From Clostridium pasteurianum BC1 (GTDB taxonomy: Bacteria > Bacillota > Clostridia > Clostridiales > Clostridiaceae): DNA of 64,000 bases. The notes under the pieces are model-generated. The model ran no database searches and was not told the origin of the DNA. It worked only from the letters and a program-made list of their open reading frames with translations. The translations under genes were made by a program, and so were the position numbers. Each line of letters begins with the position of its first letter. Positions within the stretch are counted from its first letter, which is position 1. Of the stretch, positions 41,819-50,600 are shown one piece after another. The stretch is taken from assembly GCF_000389635.1 (NCBI RefSeq), contig NC_021182.1:1178001-1242000 (forward strand). Reading direction: 5' to 3'.

Positions 41819-42955
41819 ATGAGAAAAGAAAACATAAGAAAAAGGAAAAGAATCAGGCTAATTATAGTAACATGTATAGTATTCTTTATTATTATGACGT
41901 CATCAGTTTATGCATATAGTTTAAATAGTTATAATAATTTAATGAATAATGGAACACAGTTTTTAAAAGAGGACAAGTTTGATAGTTCAATTGTTTCTTA
42001 TAAAAAAGCACAATCAACATTTTTGGGGAAAAAACATAGCAAAGAGATTAATGACAACATCAATTTAGCTAATAAAGTTAAGAATTCAAAGCAGAGTTAT
42101 GATCAAGGAATGCAGCTATACAAAGATAAAAAATATATTGAAGCAATGGATTCCTTTAAAAAAGTAGCTAAAGAGGATAGTAAGAGATACATAGATTCAA
42201 ATAATAAAATTAATGAATTAAAAAAATTACATATAGCTGAGAATATTGAAAATGCAAAAAATGAAGCTAATAATAAAAAATACGATTCAGCAATAAATTT
42301 TCTAAATGTAGTATTAAACTTCGATAGTAATAATAACGAGGCAAATCAGCTAAAGAATGAATATGATTCGCTAATAAAAAAGCAAAAAGAAGATGAAGAA
42401 AATAAGGCTAGACAATTACAAGAAGCTGAACAATTAAAAAAAGAAACTGCTGAGAAAAATACTAATTCAACTACAAACAGTAATAGTAATACCCAGAAGA
42501 ATGCTAATATAACTGCAAATAGTAATAATAATACTCAGAAGAACATTAATTCAACTACAAATAGTAATAGTAAAACTCAACAAAGTTCTAATTCCACAAC
42601 AAATTATACTGAGACTGTAGGTGTTAGTAATGGATGGTTTAGTATTAAAAAAAATGATGGAATAATAGCTCCTAATGGATTTGGTATGAGACGAATATGG
42701 TATGTTGATACTTTTAGTGAAATTTATTTTGATTTTGCGCAAGGTTCAGCGGGTGAAGCTTTAAATTATGATATAACTTTTCATTTACAAGGTAGAGATG
42801 TAAATTATAAGGATACTGCTTCAAATAATCTTAAATCTATACCTGTAAGCTTAAGTGATTTGCCTAAAGGATATAATGTCAGGATTGATGTATCAGTTGT
42901 GTACAAAGGTAAGACATACAATGATACTTTTTATAAAGTTTTAAACAATGGCTAG
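41819..42955 (+). CDS. Membrane-anchored protein with TPR-like stalk, repeat linker and C-terminal extracellular domain
   Basis: 378 residues. Basic N-terminus (RKENIRKRKRIR), membrane segment IIVTCIVFFIIMTSSVYAY (about 14-32), TPR-like helices with FDSSIVSYKKA, YIEAMDSFKKVA and YDSAINFLNVVL, a charged coiled-coil (about 185-210), then a Asn/Thr/Ser linker of three 14-residue repeats plus a partial one (nucleotides 42458-42607), and a globular end of about 110 residues starting VGVSNGWFSIKKNDG. Likely type II membrane protein with the C-terminal domain outside. No recognised family for that domain. An in-frame variable linker suggests surface display. Confidence 0.7.
   Translation: MRKENIRKRKRIRLIIVTCIVFFIIMTSSVYAYSLNSYNNLMNNGTQFLKEDKFDSSIVSYKKAQSTFLGKKHSKEINDNINLANKVKNSKQSYDQGMQLYKDKKYIEAMDSFKKVAKEDSKRYIDSNNKINELKKLHIAENIENAKNEANNKKYDSAINFLNVVLNFDSNNNEANQLKNEYDSLIKKQKEDEENKARQLQEAEQLKKETAEKNTNSTTNSNSNTQKNANITANSNNNTQKNINSTTNSNSKTQQSSNSTTNYTETVGVSNGWFSIKKNDGIIAPNGFGMRRIWYVDTFSEIYFDFAQGSAGEALNYDITFHLQGRDVNYKDTASNNLKSIPVSLSDLPKGYNVRIDVSVVYKGKTYNDTFYKVLNNG
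42458..42607 (+). repeat. 42-nt in-frame tandem repeat
   Basis: Three and a half units of 42 nt (42458-42499, 42500-42541, 42542-42583, partial to 42607), encoding NTNSTTNSNSNTQK-like 14-mers. Unit identity is high and the frame is kept, so copy number could vary between strains. Confidence 0.8.
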
Positions 42956-42968
42956 CAGATTTATATAT

Positions 42969-43014
42969 AAAGCTCTGTATTTAGTGAAAATGTCTAAATA
43001 CAGAGCTTTTTTGA
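42969..43014. terminator. Strong 16-bp terminator
   Basis: AAAGCTCTGTATTTAG (42969-42984) pairs with CTAAATACAGAGCTTT (42994-43009), then TTTT. Another AT-rich palindrome (TATTATACA with TGTAATATA) lies at about 43040-43070. Confidence 0.85.
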
Positions 43015-43237
43015 AATTACTTCACTATCAAGTCTTTATTATATTATACAACAAGTACTTGTGTAATATAATATTTATTGTTTTAACTTTAGCAAGTTTA
43101 GGTAAGCCCTCACTACAGGGATAGTTTTTATATCTTTAAGTTTATGTTAAACTTATAAAAAATAAAAGGTTTTTTATAGACCATAAAGTAGACCATAAAG
43201 AATATTGCTTATTAATAATATAATAGGGGGTACTTCT

Positions 43238-43468
43238 ATGGTTATTAATTTCGCTCACCGAGGTGCTAGAGGATATTTCCCAGAAAATACTATGATAGCT
43301 TTTAAAAAAAGTTATATAAATGAACTGTACAGGAATTGAAACTGACGTACAGATGACCAAAGATGGAGTTTTGGTACTCTACTCATTCATGACGAATATG
43401 TAAATAAAGAAACAAAGAGAACAGGTCTAGTAGAATACAGACTTAAATATTTAGGGGGTCTAAAATGA
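43238..43468 (+). pseudogene. Decayed glycerophosphodiester phosphodiesterase gene
   Basis: ATG 43238 behind AGGGGG, then INFAHRGARGYFPENTMIAFKK, the typical GDPD start. The frame is lost at about 43318; in another frame follows GIETDVQMTKDGVLV, then a further shift gives IHDEYVNKETKRTG. The remainder of the roughly 230-residue barrel is missing and a stop at 43466-43468 overlaps the next start (ATGA). At least two frameshifts and a large 3' deletion make this non-functional. Confidence 0.85.
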
Positions 43469-44500
43469 AAAAACTCAATTACAAAAAAACCTTTCTACTT
43501 GGATTCGGATTTTTTGCTGTGAGCATAACCTGGTCAGTATATAATGCTTGGAATGCCGCTTGCAGCTATTTTTGTAACGCTGATTCCAAATAATACAAAC
43601 CTCAAAACTATGATTATTTTCCTTGTACTTATGAATTTATCCATGAGCATATTCCGTTCACCAGTAGTAGCATTAATGCCTGACATAACCTATGAGGAAA
43701 ACAGAAGTAAAGCAAATAGTATCATTAATTTTATGGGAGGTATAGGTTCCCTCATTGCATATTTTGTTGGTTCATTATTATGGGATAAAAATCCTGCCTA
43801 TCCATTTTATCTTGCTGCTGTACTTATACTTATTTCATTTATAATTACCTTTAACTTTATTAAGGAAAAAAGAGATGTTATTCAATATGAGAATTCTGAA
43901 GACAAGGTAGACCTAATAAAAGGCTTAAGGCAAGGTCTGAAAAGTCAAAATACACGGTATTTGTTATTTGGCATATGTTCATGGTTTATAGGCTTTAATG
44001 GTATAGAAACATTTTTTACACGTTATGGTGAAATATATTTAGGTGTAAAAGTAAGCACTGCAGCTATGTCTTTTACTTTTGTATCCTTAAGCTTCTTGGT
44101 CTTCGCCATACCAGCAGGAATTATCGGAACCAAACTTGGTAAGCAGAGGACAATACAAATTGGTATTATTGGTATAATAGTAGGTTTTTTAATAGTAGCT
44201 TTTCTTCACTCTATAACTCCTATAAGAATTACATTTTTAATATTTGGATTTTTTTGGGCTTTAATTAATATAAATTCCTATCCATATGTAGCAGAAATGG
44301 CTCCTGCAGGGTATATAGGTACTTATACAGGACTCTACTATCTATTTTCTTCAGTAGCAAACATAATTTCCCCTCCATTTCTCGGAGCTATTATGGATCT
44401 TATTGGCTATAAATATATGTTCTTCTATGGAGCATGCTTTTTCATTCTTGCTCTGTTCTTTATGAATAAAGTTAAGGTTAAACCTTCAGAGAACCTTTGA
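43465..44500 (+). pseudogene. Decayed MFS transporter gene (internal deletion plus frameshift)
   Basis: ATG 43465 gives MKKLNYKKTFLLGFGFFAVS to TWSVYNA (first membrane segment). At about 43545 the frame jumps to one reading LGMPLAAIFVTLIPNNTN and then stays open to 44500 (318 codons, about ten membrane segments). The second and part of the third membrane region of an SLC45/GPH-type MFS protein are missing, apparently a deletion of about 150 bases or more that also shifted the frame. The long intact 3' part suggests recent loss. Confidence 0.8.
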
Positions 44501-44530
44501 TTTTATAAGTTATCGGATAAAATAATTTAA

Positions 44531-44579
44531 AATATTAAAAAGTCAACAGTATGCCAAATATCTGTTGACTTTTTAATAT
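44531..44579. terminator. Strong bidirectional terminator
   Basis: AATATTAAAAAGTCAACAG (44531-44549) pairs with CTGTTGACTTTTTAATAT (44562-44579). Confidence 0.8.
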
Positions 44580-44692
44580 CGATTCTAATTTTCTGATTAA
44601 ATGTTTCAAATATGGGAATAATAAATTAAGCATCCAAAAATAAATAATAATTCAAAGATGCTTTGTATTTTTTTAGGAAAGGACGGTTATTT

Positions 44693-47600
44693 ATGCCTTA
44701 CATATATATACAGATAAGTGCTGTAATTTTAATTTTATCAATATTTATAGTTGTTACCTTTGAGATAAGACATAGGAATGATTCTTTTGAAGAGTTTCCT
44801 CCTATAAATTTGGAGGGAGAGGGACTAAAAAGACATGCTGCCTATATATCTGATTATCACAAAAGGATTAAAACTACAAATAGTAAAAGAAAAATAATGA
44901 AAAGTATTGATAAGAATTACAGAGATATACTTGCAGGATATGAATATATAGATAGAGATACAAGGTATAAGAGAGATGTGATTCCAGCAGCAGAGTGGTT
45001 AATGGATAATTTATATTTAATAGAAAAAGAATATAAGGATATAAAACATAATTTGCCAGAGTATTGTTATAAAAATTTACCTGCTGTAAATAAGGGGATA
45101 TTTAAGGGGTATCCTAGGGTATATCATATTGCTATGGAAATGGTATCTCATACATATGGAAAAATCGATGAAAAGACTATAATGTCCTTTATTGAAACCT
45201 ATCAGAAACAAACTGTACTTACAAATAGTGAACTATGGGCTTTGCCAAATATGCTTAGAATTGCTCTACTGCAAAATATAGGCAGTGTTACAAATAAAAT
45301 AGTAACAGCTCAGAAAGAAAAAAATAGAGCTGATAGATTAGGAGATGGATTAATAAATGCTGTAAATAATGGAAAAATAGATGAAGAATTGAAAAATATA
45401 ATAGCTGAAAAACCTAAGTTTACAGCACATTTTGCAGGAAGACTTTTAAAGGATTTAAGAGATAATGGAATAGATAATGAAAATATATACAATTGGATAG
45501 AAAATAATTTAGCTGCTATAGAAAGTAGCAGTGAAAAAATTATGATAACTGAACATCAAAAGGAAATTGGATTTCAGCTTTCTATGGGAAATTGCATTAA
45601 TTCCATAAGGGAAGTAGAAGCTTTGAACTGGACAGAAGGTTTTGAAAAATTAAGCTATACGGATGAAATATTAAGGCAGGATCCCAGTGGAATTTATGGA
45701 AAAATGGATTTTAACTCCAGAGATTATTATAGGCATAATGTAGAGAGAATGGCTAAGCATATGGGTATTTCTGAATCCTATTTAGCTAGACTGTGTATAG
45801 AATGTTCTCTAAATGCTAGTGAAAAATCTAAAAATGAATATGAAAAACATGTAGGATATTACATTATAGATAAAGGAGTAAATTATCTTAAGAGAAAAAT
45901 AAGCTATAGAGCCAGGGGAATAGATATATTTACATATGCTTTTAAAAAGCATAAAGCAGCATGGTATATATTTTTAAATATTGCTGGCACTATAGGGCTT
46001 TTGATATTTATTATAGCAAGAAGTTTAGCAGATGATGCTAATTTTATTTTATGGAGATATATAATTTCAGGTATAGCTATAATAATACCTTGTAGTGAGA
46101 TTGTTAATTCAATTTTAAATTGGAGTATAAACCATCTTGCTACACCAAAATTTATACCTAAAATGGAACTTTCAGAGGGAATATCAAGTGATTGTAAAAC
46201 TATTGTTGTCATACCGGCTATATTAAGTGATGAAAAAACTGTTCATGAAATTATTAGTAAACTTGAAGTATATTATCTTGCAAATGAAGAAAATAATTTA
46301 TATTTTGCTGTACTAGGAGATTTTAAAGATAGCCAAAACGAAAGTGAGGCAGAGGACAATAAAATTAATGAAACAGCATTAAATGATATAAAATTGCTTA
46401 ATGAAAAATATAAAAGAAAAAATGAGGATATCTTTTATTTCCTTAATAGAGCTAGAACCTATAATAAAAAACAAAATAGCTGGCTTGGATGGGAAAGAAA
46501 GCGTGGAAAGCTAATGGAATTTAATCAGCTTCTTCGTGGAGGCAGTGACACCAGCTATAATGTTATAAGTGGATCAATAGTAAAGCTGCAGGATGTAAAA
46601 TATGTTATAACACTGGATTCGGATACTCAGCTTCCAAGGGATACAGCTAAAAAATTAGTGGGGGCAATGAGCCATGTATTGAATAAAGCTATTGTAGACA
46701 CTAAGAAGAAAAAGGTTACAAGGGGTTATGGCATTATGCAGCCGAGAATAAGCATAGATACAGTAAGTGCCAATAAGACCTTCTACTCAAAAATATTTTC
46801 TGGAGAAACAGGTATAGATACCTATAGTACTGCCATCTCTGATGCTTATCAGGATTTATTTGGAGAAGGTATATATACCGGTAAGGGAATTTATGATATA
46901 GATGTTTTTCAAAATGCAATTGATGGACAGATAAAAGAGAATTCAGTATTAAGCCATGATTTGCTAGAGGGAGCCTATGCTAGATGCGCGCTGGTAACAG
47001 ATGTGGAATTTATTGATGCATATCCATCTTATTATAATTCTGGAACTAAAAGATTACACAGATGGGTAAGAGGAGATTGGCAGCTCATACCATATATGTT
47101 TAAACCTTCTTCGTTAAATGTTATTTCAAAATGGAAGATGTTAGATAATTTAAGACGAAGTACTTTATCTCTTTCTATTATAATCTTATTGATACTTTCC
47201 CTTACAATTGTTCCAGATGGTATAGATAAATGGCTCAGTTTAGCATTTATAGCTCTTATTTCCCCATGGCTTTTTGATGTTTCGGAGATTGTAGCTTCAC
47301 CAATGAGGGGAATAAGTATATCTGGAAAGATGAATAGCAATAAAAATGTCATTGAACAGGTATTTTTAATATTTACTTTTTTAACTTTTAATGCATGTTT
47401 AATGCTGGATGCTATTTTTAGAACTCTATATAGAATAACTATAAGCAGAAAAAAATTATTGGAATGGCAGACTGCTGCTGATACAGAGGCAAATAGTAAT
47501 AAAAAATTTACAGGATATCTATTATATATGTGGACGGGAAGTGCTGTAGCAGCAATAATAGCAGCTTTGGGTTTTAAGGCACAGCAGCCTGTAGGATACA

Positions 47601-50600
47601 TTATACTTCCATCCTGCATTCTTTGGTTTATAAGTCCTATTATAGCTTACTTTATCAGTAAGGATAGAAAAAAAGTTGATATTAAGTTATCTGATGAAGA
47701 TAGAAATCTACTTAGAAGGATAAGTAGAAAAACTTTTGCATATTTTGAAGATTTCATAAATGATGAAGAAAACTGGCTGGCACCAGACAATTATCAGGAA
47801 GATCCTGCAAAAGGAGTAGCTCATAGGACTTCACCGACGAATATGGGAATGGGTATTACATCTAACTTAGCTGCCTATGATTTAGGATATTTAACATTGC
47901 CTGAACTTGTAGATAGACTAGATAAAATACTTACCAGTATGGAATCCTTGGAAAAATATAAAGGACATTTTTATAATTGGTATGATACAAAGACAAAGCA
48001 ACCATTAAATCCTAGATATATTTCAACAGTAGACAGCGGAAATTTAGTAGGATATTTATGGCTGGCATCCAGAGCTTTACAGGAATATATAAGTGAGCCC
48101 TTAATAACTATTAGATATGCAAAGGGAATTTGTGATATTTTAAGACTTTCCAATGAGGAGATAGAAAATGCTTTTTCAGTAAAAAATAACTATAATTCTA
48201 TGATAAGCGAAATAGAGGCTTATAATATGGATGCTGCTACATGGAAAAGAACTTTAACCACTTTATCTGGTGAATGTGACAAGTTTGAAAAAAATAATAA
48301 AAATATAATACTTTATTGGAATTCAAAAGCAAGGCATCAGATAAAAATGGGCTTAGATGAGATAGATAGAATTTTTCCTTGGGCAGAGTTGGTTTCAAAA
48401 AGAGATGAAATGATAAATAATAAGGGAAATGCCATAAAAAATTTATCAAATAATGTGGCTCTTAAAGATATACCAAAGGAAATTGATAAAATAATAAGTA
48501 CCTTTACTGTAAGTGACGATGCTTTTTCTTTTGGAAAGGATATAACTTGGATAGATAAAATTATTAATATGTTTAATGAAAGCAAGACTCAAATTGAAAA
48601 GCTTATTAATAAAGTGGAAGATATAAGAATGAGATTGGATACTATGGCAGAGGAAACTGATTTTAAAATAGTTTTTGATTCCAAAAGACAATTATTTTCC
48701 ATAGGCTATGATATGGAAGCAAATAAAATATCAAACTGTTACTATGATTTATTGGCTTCAGAATCAAGACAGGCAAGTTTTGTAGCTATTGCAAAGGGAG
48801 ATGTAGAGCAAAGTCATTGGTTTAAACTTGGAAGAGCTATGAGTTTTATGGGGAAAGGCAAAGGCCTTGTATCTTGGAGTGGAACTATGTTTGAATATTT
48901 CATGCCTATGCTTATAATGAAGAACTATGAAGATACGCTTTTAAATGAAACCTACAAAAGCGTAGTAGAAGGCCAGAAAAAATATATTAAAGATAGAAAG
49001 ATATCCTGCTGGGGAATATCTGAATCAGCTTTTTATAAATTTGATATAGCTTCTAATTATCAGTATAAAGCTTTTGGTGTTCCAGGTATAGGACTGAAAA
49101 GAGGGCTGGTGGATGAATTGGTAATATCTCCATACTCAACAGTACTTGCCATGCAGCAGGATGTTAATAATTCACTTAGTAATATAAAGAGAATTATGTC
49201 AGAAGGTCTTGAGGGAAAGTATGGTTTTTATGAAGCTGTAGATTACACAGAAAACAGATTACCTAAAAATATAAAAAAGGCTATTATAAAATGTTTTATG
49301 GTGCATCATCAGGGAATGAGTCTAATGGCCTTGGATAATATACTAAATAGGTTTGTTTTACAAAACATATTCCATAATATCCCAAAAATAAAGGCGACAG
49401 AATTATTACTCCAGGAAAGAGTTCCTAAGAGAGTGGTTTATGATAGAGATAAGGTATTTGAAGCAGTAAATAATGAGAAAAATGATAGAAGTAATTTTAT
49501 TGTGAGAATTTACAACAATGCCAAAACTGAAATGCCTGAAACTCACATATTATCAAATGGAGTTTATTCTATGATGATCTCTAATAGTGGAAGTGGATAT
49601 AGTAAAAAACAGGATATGATGCTTTATAGATGGAAGGAAGACGTAACCACTGAGGATAAGGGATTATTTTTCTATATAAGAGATATTACAGATAATAGGC
49701 TTTGGAGTGCTGCCTATGAGCCAAGCAAAACAGAAGGTGATTCCTATGAAGCTATTTTTGCTCTGGATAAAGTAGAATTCAAAAGAAAAGATGGGGATGT
49801 AGAAACACATACTGAAATAGCTGTTTCCAGTGAAGATAATACAGAGGTAAGAAAGTTTACATTAAAAAATAATGGAAATGTTGAAAAACTCATTGAATTA
49901 ACTAGTTATTCAGAAATAACATTAGCTCCTTTAAATGCAGATGAGGTTCATCCTGCCTTCAGTAATTTATTTATTAGGACAGAATTTGTAGAAAGTCCTA
50001 TGTGTATTTTGGCCAACAGAAGACCTAGAGCTAAGAAGCAAGATAAACCATGGCTTATGCAGACTATGTTCATAGATGGAGAAAATGATGATGATATTCA
50101 ATATGAAACAAGTAGGGTGAATTTTATAGGAAGAGGTAGAGATGTTACCAGTCCGTTATGCTTTGATGAGGGTAATGATAAATTAAAGAATACAGTTGGA
50201 AATGTGCTGGATCCTATAATAAGTATTAGAAGAAGTATAAAGATAAAACCTGGCACTTCCTGCAGTATTGTTTTTGTAAATTCTATTACTGACTCAAGAG
50301 AAGATGCATTGAATATGGCAATAAAGTATCATCAAGTTCAGAATATAAAAAGAGCCTTTGAACTTTCCTGGAGTCAGAGTCAGGTTGAACTGAATTATCT
50401 TGGTATTAAGCCAAATCAAGCAAATTTATATCAGCTTATGGCTTCAAAACTTTTATTTATTAATACCATGGTAAGAGAAAGAGAGTATTACATTAAAGGT
50501 GTGTCTAAATCTCAAAGTGCTTTGTGGGCTTATGGTATATCAGGAGATTTACCTATAGCTTTATTGATTGTTAGAAATGAGTCAGATATAGGGCTTGTAA

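Noticed and set aside
47032-47619. 195-codon open frame on the minus strand
   Set aside because: It is the antisense shadow of membrane segments in the glucan synthase gene; no ribosome site.
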